64,000 bases of DNA from Fremontodendron californicum (Eukaryota > Streptophyta > Magnoliopsida > Malvales > Malvaceae). A program made the position numbers and the translations under genes. Where the stretch lies: positions 12,780,603 through 12,844,602 of the forward strand of contig JAULJL010000040.1 in NCBI GenBank assembly GCA_030761205.1, given 5' to 3'. The notes under the pieces were generated by a model. The model was not told where the DNA came from. It saw only the letters and a list, made by a program, of their open reading frames with translations, and ran no database searches. Below are positions 12,050 to 22,932 of this stretch, piece by piece. Position 1 is the first letter of the stretch. Each line of letters starts with the position of its first letter.

Positions 12050-12827
12050 TATTGACCTCTATACTGACAGTTCATATAACAACAAAAAATGTATAGTATA
12101 CTGATCGAGTAAACCGTCAGTTAATTTACGACAAACGGTCGCTATAGGTTAATTGTATATTTTACATTTTAATCTATACCGACGGACACAAAAAAAAACC
12201 GTCGGTATACGTATATCAATGGTATCTATACCGACGGATACAAAATCCGTCAGTATAGATACGGTATCTATACCGACGGTTACAAAAGCCGTCGGTATAT
12301 ATGCGATATCTATACCGACGGATTTTATATCCGTCGGTATAGATTCGACATCTATACTGACGGATTTTTTATCCGTCGGTATAGATACCATATCTATACT
12401 GACGGATTTTGTATCCGTCGGTATAGATACCGTATCTATACTGACGGATTCTGTTTCTGTCGGTATAGATGCGATATCTATACCGACGGATACAATATCC
12501 GTCAGTATAGATGTCGCATCTATACCGACGGATACGAAATCCGTCGGTATAGGTAAGGTGTAAAAGGGGCTACCCCAACATAGGCTATACCGACGGTAGT
12601 GACATTAGTGACGCATAAAACCGTCGGTATAGGCTATACATCCTATTCCGACGGTCACCACTTCCGTCGGTATAGGTCTATACCGACGAGGGTTTTACCG
12701 TCGCTTAATTTTTTGTCGGAATAGTCATTTTGACCGTCGGTATAGGGTTTTAGGACTTTTAGCGACGGATTTTGAGGATTTACTGACGCTTTTTGAACCG
12801 TCACTATATGGCAATTTGTTTGTAGTG
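12050..12827 (+). repeat. right subterminal palindromic repeat array of the CACTA element
   Basis: From 12170 to 12560 at least nine near-identical ~36 bp units alternate TCTATACCGACGGAT and ATCCGTCGGTATAGAT, so each unit is a small hairpin. The units give spurious long open frames on both strands. The array ends in the right terminal inverted repeat at 12827. Confidence 0.9.
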
Positions 12828-12882
12828 TCTCCTCCTCAAGCTTCCCCATTTCTTGTTGTGTCTCTGATACCCGAAAACTCAT

Positions 12883-13443
12883 TTTCTATCACAAAATCCA
12901 CATACACACAAAAAAGATTTATCTTGTTAGACAATATTCTAAGCAATACCACGAAAAGTTCAAACTTTTTTTTAAAAAGGAGGCAACAGTTTGGGAATAG
13001 AGAAAACGGTTATAGATGCTGAGATCAGAGTTACTTGAAACGTGAATCGGTTTAGTTTGCGAAACGGGAATTGATACGTAATTGGTTATTTATAAAAAAT
13101 GAAGTACAATAAGGGTAATCTTTTTCGATTCATTTAGAAGAAACGAAATTTGATTCTCCAAAATATAGAATGTTGCAATTATTTTTTTATATATTCATTA
13201 TCATGTGTTAATAAACTTTTAAAAATATATATATCAATTGACTCTTTTAGAAGGACTTTCAATAGCTATGCATAAAAATAAAAAATTTCAATACTTAATG
13301 TAATATTTTAAAAGTCATAATCAATTTGATTTGAAATTCAATTTCATTCTCTAACAAACGGATCGCTTGATTTTGCGAATTAAATAGCTTTCGTAGCATA
13401 TTTTGGATCGTTCAATCCAATTTGTAATTCGAAGGGGTTAACC
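12883..13443. other. spacer between the pseudogene and the second CACTA element
   Basis: AT-rich DNA. The first part may be intron or 5' remains of the WEB-like gene, since an AG acceptor-like site lies just right of the ATG at 12882. No other feature was seen. Confidence 0.4.
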
Positions 13444-14579
13444 CACTATAGCAAATTAGACTTTTAGTGGCTTTTATTAGCGGCGTTTCACAAAAAAAAG
13501 CGCCACTAGTCTCCGTGAATTTGAAAACTTAGCGGCGTTTTCACAAAAGCGCCACTAAATTCAAACTTAGCGGCGTTTGTCGTATAAAACGCCACTAGAT
13601 TCCATACTTTAGCGGCACTTTATATTTAAAACGCCGCTAAAGGAAAAATTGTAGCGGGAACAAAAATATAAAAGGCGGGATAATGTATTTTTGCAATAAT
13701 TTAGTGGTGTTTTTTAATTGAAACGTCGCTAAGTTGAATAATATAGTTGTAGTTTTTTGTTTTATTTTCTAAGCCTTTCTATAGTGTTTCCCCAAATCTC
13801 TTTCTCCCAAAATTTAACTCTTTCAGTTTCGAATTCTCCATCTCTGAGAACCAAAATTCTTTTTCCCAAAATCCTCCTATAGTGTTTTCCCCCAAATCTC
13901 CTTCTCCCGAAATTCTTTCAATCAGCTCCAAACCTTCCTTCATTTCGTCACCTCCGTCAATTTTCGCCTCCCTTCTACTTTCTCTGTAATTTTTCAGCCA
14001 TGAGCTTCAAAAATTCTCTCAAATCCAAAATATCTCTGCAAATAACCTCGAAATCACCTATTTGTAAAACCCCCAAGAAGCACGTCTCCCAGCTCCCCAA
14101 CCGTGCTCGGAATCATGGCATCGCCCTCTCCATCAAGGGAATCTGGAAAGTTACCCAATTTCTTTTTAAGTTCTTAAAATGTTAGCATACAAATTTAGAA
14201 CACTTGGGTTAATACTCTAGCATCTATTTCATAATTTGGAGCATGGACAACATAAGGGGCAAAAGAGCAGTATTAGGTTACTAAAAATGTATTTTATGAT
14301 ACATATACATTGATAGAACCTTTAACTTTATTGTTTCCAAAACAAGATAGGAACGAATTAGAATAAAATAATCTTCTGAATTAGCTTTGTTGAGTGCTAT
14401 GCTACTCGTATATTAGAGCGAGATGCCTTTGTGGTTTGTTTGATTTCTTTTCTTCTATGAAATTTTGGTATGATAGGTGGTGTATTGGAAGATGATGTAT
14501 GTAGTATTAATGCAGAACAAGTGGTTCTAGATTGTTTTTGTATATAAATGTTTTATGGGTTTTCTGGTATAATAAGTAC

Positions 14580-14803
14580 ATTCACTCCTTTGTTGTGGTT
14601 ATGTAGGTTGTTAATTATGTAGTAGAAAATATGGTGCTTGACAAACCAATTGATACTGTAAATGTTGATGCAACATTTTCTTATGGAGTTGGAGGACAAT
14701 TGCAGCATTCAGCAGTTGGAGATGGATCTTTTCGGTCTGGATTGAAGCCTTGGAAAAAGCTTTGGCCTTCTATTGAGATTTTATGCAATAATCAGGCAAG
14801 TCA
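14580..14803 (+). pseudogene. exon-like fragment inside the second CACTA element
   Basis: After an AG acceptor-like site near 14607 an open frame reads NVDATFSYGVGGQLQHSAVG and then SFRSGLKPWKKLWPSIEI before a GCAAGT/GTAAGT-like donor context near 14797. Codon make-up is more protein-like than in the flanks. I do not recognise the family. It could be part of a gene native to this CACTA family or a captured host fragment. Confidence 0.4.
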
Positions 14804-15004
14804 ATCACATGTTGAATGCTATAATGCCATTGGCTAAGAGCCTAAGATCTCTTTGTCTAAGCTGTGTGATTTTTTCCTTATTTTCGGTACCAATAATAAA
14901 TCTTACTATGTGGTGTTTGAAATTACATAGTAAAGTAGTTTTAGACCAAGTTGTTTAGTTCAAAATATCTCGTAATCCAAAATATCTCTTTGCATTAACA
15001 TTTG

Positions 15005-15370
15005 TTCTTCTTTAAAGCAGGCATGCAGCAGCTCTGCCAGCTGCCAATGCTAGGCGACAGCAGCTGCACCGCTTGCTGCCAGTGCAGGGCAGCAGCAGTG
15101 CTGCCTTGCTTGCTGCCAATGCAAGGCAGTAGCAGCTGCACTGCTTACTGCCAGTGCAGGGAAGCAGCAATACTGCTTTGCTTGCTGCCAATGCTGCCCT
15201 GTTTGCTGCCAATGCAAGGTAGCAGCAGCTGCACTGTTTGCTGGTAGTGCAGGGCAGCAATAGTCTTGCCTTGCTTGCTACCCTGTGGCAGCAGTTGCAT
15301 TGCTTGCTGCCAATGCAGGGCAGCAGTAATGCTGCCTTGCCTGCTGGCAGTGCAGGGTAGCAGCAATACT
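15005..15370. repeat. CAG/CTG-rich imperfect tandem repeat
   Basis: About 365 bp of imperfect units such as GCTGCCAATGCAAGGCAGCA, much more GC-rich than its surroundings and able to form hairpins. It creates open frames on both strands (for example Ala/Ser/Lys/Gln/Cys-rich on the minus strand) that I regard as artefacts of the repeat. Confidence 0.85.
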
Positions 15371-15635
15371 TGAAAAGAAGTATCTTCTCTTGCATATACA
15401 CATTGCTGAAGTGAAATAGGTATTTAGTTTCATCATTTTTGTTTTTATTGTTTAAAAGCTTGTTGGTTTGGTTTAGTTTATTATTAATCTCTTTTAACAA
15501 ATGTTTATAGGTGAGCAAGTATAAGGTACTGCAAGTGGAAAAGGCAATGCAACATGGTAGTGAAGTTAATCTCCCAAAGCATTTTTTTTAAAGCTATATG
15601 CAAAGGTAACATTATGTATGGCTTCTCCTTTTCAG

Positions 15636-16120
15636 GTTTCACTTTTGACTGATAATCTTCAGCTTATATCGGATGCTCTGCAAAGTTCAACAGTTGTGGA
15701 AGTGCAGGTATCTTCTATAATGAAATCCTGGGATATATGTTCTTCACTGATTGATCAATAATGAAATGCTTTCCTTTAACATATGCTGGTCTTATCAACC
15801 TTCAGGACATGCACATATACACGCAGTGCCTCTTATTGTTCATGCTTAATTGATGGTTCTGTTAGAACTTAGAACTGAGTTCTGCATAATATGACAAAGT
15901 AAGGAAGCGGATCGATTGGATGCGATGGATAATGCCGCCTTCTGTTCAGTTCCCTACCACGTCTGGTCAGGATATGCTGGTGGCTCGTGTTCAGAATATT
16001 CCATTGAAACAGAGAACTGCAAACCAGAGTGGGGCAAGGAGCCAAGAAGATGCTCATGCTGATGGACTATCAGGTAGATCATCATCGGAGGACTTCAGTA
16101 ATCAGTCACATAATTACTAA
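15636..16120 (+). pseudogene. possible captured gene fragment, two exon-like pieces
   Basis: One open stretch at about 15636-15708 reads VSLLTDNLQLISDALQSSTV before a GTATCT donor. A second, about 15893-16120, reads KRIDWMRWIMPPSVQFPTTS, then DMLVARVQNIPLKQRTANQS and ends SNQSHNY at a TAA. Phase and composition suggest parts of one protein spliced across a ~180 bp intron. The source gene is not recognised. Position inside a CACTA element without transposase suggests transduplication, but this is inference. Confidence 0.45.
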
Positions 16121-16782
16121 TTAGTTGAAAACTTTTTTATTTTTTGGTTTTATTATCTTAGGAAGTTGAAATACATATTTAGTTTTTTTAAATTTTAGTT
16201 GTTAATTGTTACTACAATTTATGAATTTGGATGTTTTATATTATTTACGAATGAAATGGAATTTAATTTTATTTGTTATCATATTTTATTCATTGCAATA
16301 TATTGTTGATCTTATTGGTTGATGAATTAAATTCAAAATTAAAAATAAAAAATAAAAAATAAAAAAATTGTGAAATTGTGAAATAGCGGCGTTTATTCTA
16401 CAGAAACGTCGCTATTTTGCACAATTTAGCGGCATTTTAAAAACCAAACGCCGCTATTTTGTGCAATTTAGCGGCGTTTCTACATATAAACGCCGCTATT
16501 TTGCACAATTTAGCGGCGTTTACATTCAAAACACCGCTAAATTTTAAAAACAATACAATTATAAAATCACATATTGTGGCGTTTTCAAACGCCATGAATG
16601 AATATACAAATGCCGCTATATTAACGGCGTTTTAAAGAAAAACGTCGCTATTTTTCCCGACGCGCACATAGCTGGCGCTTTTGGTGGCACTTTTGGCGAA
16701 CGCCGCCAATAATTTAGCGGCGTTTATAAATGCCGCTAAATTATAAAAAAAAATGCCGCTGAAAGTCTGTTTTGCTGTAGTG

Positions 16783-18240
16783 ACCGAATTAGGTAACTCT
16801 GGTTGAGATTCGAATCTCAGATATTTTAAATATCATCTATTAAGAATGATTGCATGAATCAATTAAAATAAACCCGAGTTCCGAAAAAATTTAGACTTTG
16901 ATCATGAAAAAAAACATGTCCAAGAAACACAAAAATACTATCAAGACATTGGTATACCTTGATTGAATTGGAAATTTTTTGAGGGTTTCTTTGGAGAGAA
17001 AGGAAAGACTTGGGATTGTTCTCTGATAATGTCATCAAGAGACTTCCCTAGTCATACGTTGTGGCAGAGAGAAGGCTTTTGGATGTAAGCAATGAAGGGT
17101 TTCATCTTTTTGAAAAACTCAATTAACCAATGAGTTCTAAAAATAAACAAGATTTGGTGATAGGTATAATATTGACTCCATTTTCTAATAACAGATATTA
17201 ATAAAACACAAAAGCTTGAAACAAAGAGAAGCTAACAATACTAAAATGTTTTAAAATGGTTAAATTAAGCATTTAAGCTAGATGAACAATTAATGTTGAA
17301 CAAGAAAAAGCCCTATTAGAGAGAAATATGGCGACAAAATCTAATCAAAAGATATATACAAAAAAAATAGGAGAAAATTAAATCCTAAAAGAAGTTATGA
17401 TTAGCACAAGAATTTTTAAATTTGGGGAAAAAAATGTAAAAAGAATAAATCTAGGGGGGGAGAAAGAGAAGGGGAAAAGGGTTGGTTTTGTTGGAACATC
17501 CGAGGCTGGCGGGTATTCCACTAAAATCAGAGCTAAAATTTTGAATCTTTGCTGCAACAAGAAAAATGGAAGAACCATAGGAGAGGTGCTTGGGAAAATT
17601 GGATGGTTTGGAGTTTGTAATTAGTGCTTCTTGCTTTTCTTTTGTTTCATTTTTTGGCTGCTGATCATTTTGCTACTTTTAGCCGGCTAACATGGTTTCC
17701 AATCTCCAAAGATTGGGTGTCTACTACAATGAGAACCATGAGAACATTTTTAAAGTATGACAGATTTTGTTGGACACTTGAAAATTATTAAAAAAAGTTA
17801 ATAATTAAAACTTATTTACTAATTATGTATCATGAAAAAAACTTTTATTAAAAAAATGAATCTGATATTTTAAAAATAATTTAAATTATATTAAAAATGG
17901 ATATATTATTAATAATGAGATTGAGTACTCAAATATTAGTATAATATTTACAATAATAATATTAATTTTTTAAATAATAGTACCATATAAAATATTAAAA
18001 TTATTTGTATATTAAATATTTCTAATATTTCAAAAGTATTATTTAAAATATAAAACTAGTTGAATATTAATATATTAATATTTTTAAATATATTTTTGTA
18101 ATAAAATTAATTAAAATAATTATTTATAAATATAATAATATATCAAGTTAAGTCCAACCATCAGCTAAGCCTTAGTTAATAATAAAAAAATAATTATTAT
18201 TTATAAATATAATAATTATAAAAAATTATTTATAAATATG
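16783..18240. other. AT-rich intergenic stretch
   Basis: Contains a SINE-like piece at 16796-16885. The rest, including 17020-17630 and the very AT-rich 17750-18240, shows no convincing gene; short open frames at 17378-17624 look random. Confidence 0.5.
16796..16885 (-). repeat. tRNA-derived SINE-like fragment
   Basis: The minus strand reads CTGAGATTCGAATCTCAACC (box B-like) preceded by TTGATTCATGCAATCATTCT, matching the copies at 23205, 32463, 38268 and 42645. Confidence 0.55.
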
Positions 18241-18562
18241 GGATGGCAAATGTCTTAACTAAGGTCGAAGTAGAGCGCCTAGAAAAATTTATTGACTGGT
18301 GGTGATAATGTTTTTGTTGTTTGATTTGTATCGTGTTTTGTTGTGGATGTAATTGTGTTATGTAGTCTACTGGTGATTTTGTCTTTGTATGTGGGTTGTA
18401 TTTTCACAGAGGCCGTTTTGCTTTGATTTTTAAATTGGGTTTGGTGTCTACACGGATACCCTTTTATTTCTTGTTTTTGGGTGTCCTACCCCTTTTGGAG
18501 TTGGGTTGCATGACAGATTATATTATGCAATAAATTAGTTGATTTAGCAAAAAAAATAAAAA
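18241..18562 (+). mobile_element. 5'-truncated LINE 3' end
   Basis: A short frame MANVLTKVEVERLEKFIDWW followed by a stop resembles the C-terminal end of the RNase H region of plant L1-type LINEs. A T/G-rich 3' UTR and an A-rich tail (near 18548-18562) follow. The sequences TCAAGTTAAGTCCAA (about 18141) and CCAAGTTGAGTCCAA (about 18563) may be a decayed target duplication, but that would include AT-rich DNA in the insert. Confidence 0.6.
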
Positions 18563-20320
18563 CCAAGTTGAGTCCAAACTTAAAACTTTTGTCCAAGACT
18601 TGTTTTGTGGGTAAATCTAATTTGAAAAAAAGTTTATTTTCTGCTTGAATGAGTTTAGAAATTATCTTTTCTTATTTGTAAAAAAAAAAAATTAAGTTTT
18701 CATTTTAATTTTTTGTAGACCTCAAATGAGTTTTTATTGTCGTTTAATTTTTTGCCAGCCTGAAATAAAAACTGTAGAATTTAATATTTATGAAACAAAC
18801 AAACTCTGAGAGGGACAAAAAGTTTTGGACCCTCTTAGAGTTTTAATGAGCTCTCGAGCATATAAAGAGAGAAAAAATATTTTCATTTAGACATCAACAA
18901 TATAGAAATGTCTTTAAATCGAATCACACTAGACTCAATTAATACTTTTAAAATCTAGCCATCTTTAAAAAATATATGTTTAAAATGTTTTAATATTAAT
19001 ATTTTATATGTTAAATTTTAATTAAAATTAGACCTGACAATTAATCTAACTCATTAATAGATCTAATCACAAATATAATAATTATTTAATATTTCAAGTT
19101 GCTTTTTAATATTTTTATCATAATTTATATTCATAATATGATAATTATATAAAAGATTTTCTGACATAGATAAATATATATTTTTAATCACCCTTTTATG
19201 TAATTTTGTTAAACTGACAATTTTTTGCTCTTATAAATGCTGTTCACATGGGTTTGCATTGTAAAAGTTCTCACTCTAGTTGTTATCCTAAGATTGTTCC
19301 AACTTTCAAATAACAAAATAAAAAAAAAAATATTTTGATAATCATATCCTCATACTTATGTTCAAATATATATCGATATTAAGAAAAATGAAAAAAATTG
19401 GATAACATAGCATGAAACAATGATGTATATTTTCTCTTTTTTATTAATTCATCCTTAATATAAAATAAGTAAAACGATAAAAACATTTTACTTTCTTCTT
19501 TTTAACTTTTTATTATTTTGATTGAGTAGGAATTAATTAATAAGACTATGATAATGATATGATTTTAGGAAAGAATTTATATTTGATACATTGACAGTGT
19601 ATAAATTTATACATATTATCAGTGAATCAAATGATATCATCTCATTAAAAAATAAAATTATTTATATTTATTTTTAAAAAATTTTAATGATGTGATATCA
19701 TCTGATTAACTTGTATTCACTATCAATGTATCAAATATAAACTCTTTTAAAAATTTTGGATTAAATGATATGAGACTCTAATGTTACTTTTTTTTTTTTT
19801 TCTCTCTCTTCTATAATTTTATATATTAAGAAACTGAATCTGATTGGGCTTAGCGCTTTTTTTTTATTATTAGGCAATTACAAAGGGGATTCAGCTTTGG
19901 GAAAATAAAGGTGCATTGCCTACAAATTACAAAGGTTGCCTTGTCATTTGTCAAGAATCAACAAATAATTGGTGCTGCCAGCGTCATCTTTCAATACACC
20001 TTACCTCCATGAACACTCTTTCTAGTTCTGCACAGAAATTAATGTTTTTTTATCATGCTTTGACTTGAATAGTTATTTTTTAATGAATGTTATGATCATG
20101 TTCTCTAGTCACGATTCTAAGATCTTTACCCAAATTTCTTATCATACTCTTAAATCTTAATTGTCATAGATTCATAGTAAAGTAATATGTAATTTATTTT
20201 TTGATCTTTTAAGCTAAATTAAAAGTTCAATCTTTTTACATATCAAAACTTTGTTCGACTTGCATTTGCACTTAAATATGATAAAGATGACATAAGTCCT
20301 TAAAAGTTTGATGGGCCATC
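18563..20320. other. AT-rich intergenic stretch
   Basis: Apart from the MITE at 19573-19743 there is no recognisable feature. 18600-19560 is low-complexity A/T-rich sequence. Confidence 0.5.
19573..19743. mobile_element. 171 bp MITE
   Basis: Imperfect terminal inverted repeats: GAATTTATATTTGATACATT on the left and, from the right on the other strand, GAGTTTATATTTGATACATT. The inverted similarity extends inward to TGATATCAT. Superfamily and target duplication are unclear. Confidence 0.7.
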
Positions 20321-21258
20321 TGTTGGATATCAATTGGGTAATAAATGTGTATAAATATGAAATACGTATATGAATACATAAGTTGTCGTAAGTAAATACA
20401 CGTTATATAATTAAAGTACACAATTGATATCAATAATGAATGAGAAATTGATCTCAAAAGTACGCACTTGAAAAGGAAGAAGTTGGTTGATGTTTATGCT
20501 TGGTGTGGAATCTCACATTGGAAACACAAAAATTTATTCTTGTATTTATATAGATTAAGGTTCAATGTGGGGTTGGATCTCAAGAGGCACCCAAGTTTTT
20601 GTGGATGGTGAGGACTTACATAAACTTGGGTTGGACCACACAGGCTTGGGCTTGAAAAAAATTAATTAATTTTTTTACAGCCCAACCCAACTAAATAGTC
20701 TTGTCTGATTAAGACATACCAGTTCGGACCAAAATCGAACCGTTTCTTTTTCAATAGTTTTATCTGTTGAACGAACGGATCAAGACATACCAGTTCGAAC
20801 CAAACCGAACTGTTTCTTTTTCAACAGTTCTGTCTGTTGATCGAATCGTTTCTTTTCAACAGTTATGTCTGTTGTCCATCTGTTATGTCTGTTCCGAATA
20901 GTGTTTTGGTTTCTTATAAATATCCAAGAGTAATGTCTGTTTTAAATACTTTCATTTTCTCCTTACTCTTGGTATTCTGATGTTCTATGTGAGAGAGACC
21001 GACTTCAATTTTCTAGTTCGCTGTGTTGCTATTGAGTGTGCTCTCAACAGATTATTATTCTACCTTGATTCAATATTGATTTTCTGTGTTCAAATAAAAT
21101 CATTGAGTATATGTTCATTGTAATGTTTGTATATTTATATTCTGTTCTGGTGAATTAAGAATAATTATCTGTTCTTATAGTTTTTTAATTCTACTTATAT
21201 GTTTATGCAGTATTGAAACTTAAATTCGAATTCCATATTGGTAACAATTTCACTAACA
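20321..21258. mobile_element. solo LTR, 938 bp
   Basis: It begins TGTTGGATATCAATTGGG and ends CACTAACA (TG...CA ends), with a perfect 5 bp target duplication CCATC at 20316-20320 and 21259-21263. It contains a TATA-like ATTTATATAG near 20545 and an internal series of GTTTCTTTTTCAACAGTT-type repeats (20740-20890). No internal retrotransposon sequence adjoins it, so the rest was probably lost by LTR-LTR recombination. Superfamily undetermined. Confidence 0.78.
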
Positions 21259-21263
21259 CCATC

Positions 21264-22020
21264 CTCATCTCTGCTGGTTCTCTTTGGATAGCTTAGATAA
21301 GGCCTATGTTCTAAAGGGTAGGGATGTGTGGTAGATTCCTATCCATAATGAAAGCAGTTTGAACTGGAGAAAGCTGCTGCAGTTTAGGCAGAAGGCTCAA
21401 CAGATCACAAAACAGGTAAATGGAGCTCTAGTTTGGGCCGTTTGGCCATTCCCTGGTGATAAGTATGTGGTTGTAGTTGTATGGAGAGAATTAAGGCCAA
21501 AAAAAGAAAAGGATAAAATGGCCTTGCATAGATTGATTTGGTTTTAATTCCTTATTCATAGGCATGCAGTGATTTCTTTGATGACAGTGCTTGATAGACT
21601 ACCAACAAGAGACAGACTTACTCATTGGGGACTACCAATCTCAGGGGATGAGCAGTGCCTTTTTTGTCATTAGTAGAAAGAAAGCAGGAGTCGCATATTT
21701 TTTGGTTGTGGCTACTCAAGTTCTGGAGCTATATATGCAAGATCAGTAGGAGAGTTACTGACTGGGATCATGAGTTGCACTAGGTCACAAGCAAATTGAA
21801 AGGGAGGTCCTTGATTACCATCATACTCAGTCAGGATGGCATGGAATGCTTTCATCTATGTTGTATGGAGACTGGAGAGAAAGAAACAACAGACTACTTA
21901 ATCATTCTAAAGAAGACTCTACTCAGCTATTGATTCAAGTTAAGAGAGCAGTGTCTATGAGATTATTTTTGTCTTAGAAATATATGTCATTGATTCTGTA
22001 AATCTAGATTTATATAATGC
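21264..22020 (+). mobile_element. LINE remnant, zinc-binding RT C-terminal region
   Basis: Degenerate plus-strand coding sequence with NWRKLLQFRQKAQQI (near 21360), the zf-RVT pattern DRLPTRDRLTHWGLP (near 21595), and Cys/His residues in EQCLFCH. Stops and frame changes are frequent. This is the C-terminal part of a plant L1-type LINE ORF2; the reverse transcriptase core is missing. Confidence 0.8.
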
Positions 22021-22895
22021 TTGGGAACTGAATTCTGCAATGTTTGCATAACTGAGCTGTAGTTTGTTTGTACTCTTGTAGCAGCAACGGAGATGCATGG
22101 CGATCAATGAAATCCGGTTTTCAAAATTTTAAAGCAAATATTGAGACCAAAAAGTTTCTTCTCCCCTATGCCAGAATCAGGAAACCAAACTTGTCTGCCG
22201 TGTCAACTCATCTGATTCTGAGTCCAAAGATGAGATATTCCAAAGATTGAAACGGCCATGAAAATGAGACAGAAACCAGATCACGGGTTTTACGAGATGA
22301 TATTAAATTAATTTTGGAGAAATGTGCTTCTTGTTGTTGTAGAAACTGGTGATACGAAATGTACAGATCATATGGCTCATTGAATTCTTGCGGTCCCGTA
22401 TGCCAGGTAAGAGCCGAGGGAGGATGTTTTTGCTGTATTGGGACTGCACACTTATGTCAGAAATTGGAAATTATTTCAGACAAATACATGATTTCAATAA
22501 AGGTGGTTCCAACGCAAGCAAATTTTGTAATTTGAATTGATAGGCAGTCAGATTCTTACACAAACATATTCCTGATAGAATCTAAAAGCATTGGTGGGAT
22601 TTTTTAAGAGTGATGATTTTCAATCTCAAATTTGTTGAATAATACTTTTTAAGAGTGATGATTTTCAATATTGATTCAATCAAGTTGAAATGGTTTTGTT
22701 TCGTTAAATAGTAGTACTAAACGTAAGATCATTGGTGGGATTTTTTTTTTCTTTTTTTCATTATAAACTTTCTTCTTTCTTTGGCTATTGTTATATGTAT
22801 AATATAATCATAGCAAGTGTGCACCCGATGTGACAAAAATGGTCAATGAAAAGGTAGCAATCCGCACGGTTTAAAACATAAAAAATAAAAATAAA

Positions 22896-22932
<37 letters not shown>

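Larger units (their letters stand above)
7022..12827 (+). mobile_element. CACTA (En/Spm) transposon with a TnpA-type gene only
   Basis: The ends are inverted repeats starting CACTACAAACAAATTGCC; 23 bases are identical at both ends and 28 of 29 match. A perfect 3 bp target duplication TCT lies at 7019-7021 and 12828-12830, as expected for CACTA elements. Subterminal regions (7050-7880 and 12050-12810) are packed with direct and inverted copies of TATACCGACGG/CCGTCGGTATA, the class of sites bound by TnpA-like proteins. The 5.8 kb interior contains a Transposase_24 gene (about 8767-11804). I found no TnpD-like DDE transposase frame, so the element probably depends on another copy for catalysis. 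It sits in the WEB-like pseudogene. Confidence 0.93.
393..12882 (-). pseudogene. WEB-family-like coiled-coil protein gene, broken by three nested insertions
   Basis: Minus-strand coding remains occur at 12831-12882, 6335-7018, 745-1462 and 393-744. They encode a Lys/Glu-rich coiled coil, e.g. LEKTKGEVENLKVIKLKNVE and LSQENENLKINEAAAFENIR. The basic C-terminus KKRALLTRFGDLIRR ends at the stop at 393. This layout matches WEB (weak chloroplast movement under blue light) family proteins, long coiled-coil proteins linked to light-driven organelle movement. Removing the MITE at 1471-6326 with one duplication restores the reading EEVSSLKNELKST, which shows the segments were one exon. Damage beyond the insertions: a one-base frameshift in a T5 run at 603-607 just before the last ~65 codons, a stop after DIHT near 6880, another near 6800, a stop in the QQQQL segment near 800, and a frame change at the CACTA insertion point. 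ATG 12880-12882 may be internal, since an AG acceptor lies just upstream and no N-terminal region follows. It is probably 5' truncated and non-functional. Confidence 0.8.
13444..16782 (+). mobile_element. second CACTA-like transposon, non-autonomous, distinct family
   Basis: The left end reads CACTATAGCAAATTAGACTT and the right end, on the other strand, CACTACAGCAAAACAGACTT. A 3 bp target duplication ACC lies at 13441-13443 and 16783-16785. Subterminal repeats at 13465-13735 and 16383-16770 are built from TTTAGCGGCGTTT and AAACGCCGCTAAA, quite unlike the TATACCGACGG repeats of the first CACTA element. No transposase domain was found in the 3.3 kb. The interior holds exon-like pieces of unknown origin and a CAG/CTG-rich repeat block, suggesting a derivative that has captured other DNA. 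Confidence 0.88.

Noticed and set aside
12170..12560. CRISPR-like regular repeat array
   Set aside because: Plant nuclear context, no unique spacers, and position just inside a CACTA terminal inverted repeat explain it.
12153..12563. Long open frames on both strands with Ser-Ile-Pro-Thr-Asp repeats
   Set aside because: They are by-products of the regular palindromic subterminal repeats of the CACTA element, not genes.
15012..15518. 168-codon minus-strand frame, Ala/Ser/Gln/Cys-rich
   Set aside because: Generated by the CAG/CTG tandem repeat; frames are also open on the opposite strand.
17378..17624. Overlapping frames on both strands
   Set aside because: Short, basic, no motif, no splice or promoter support.
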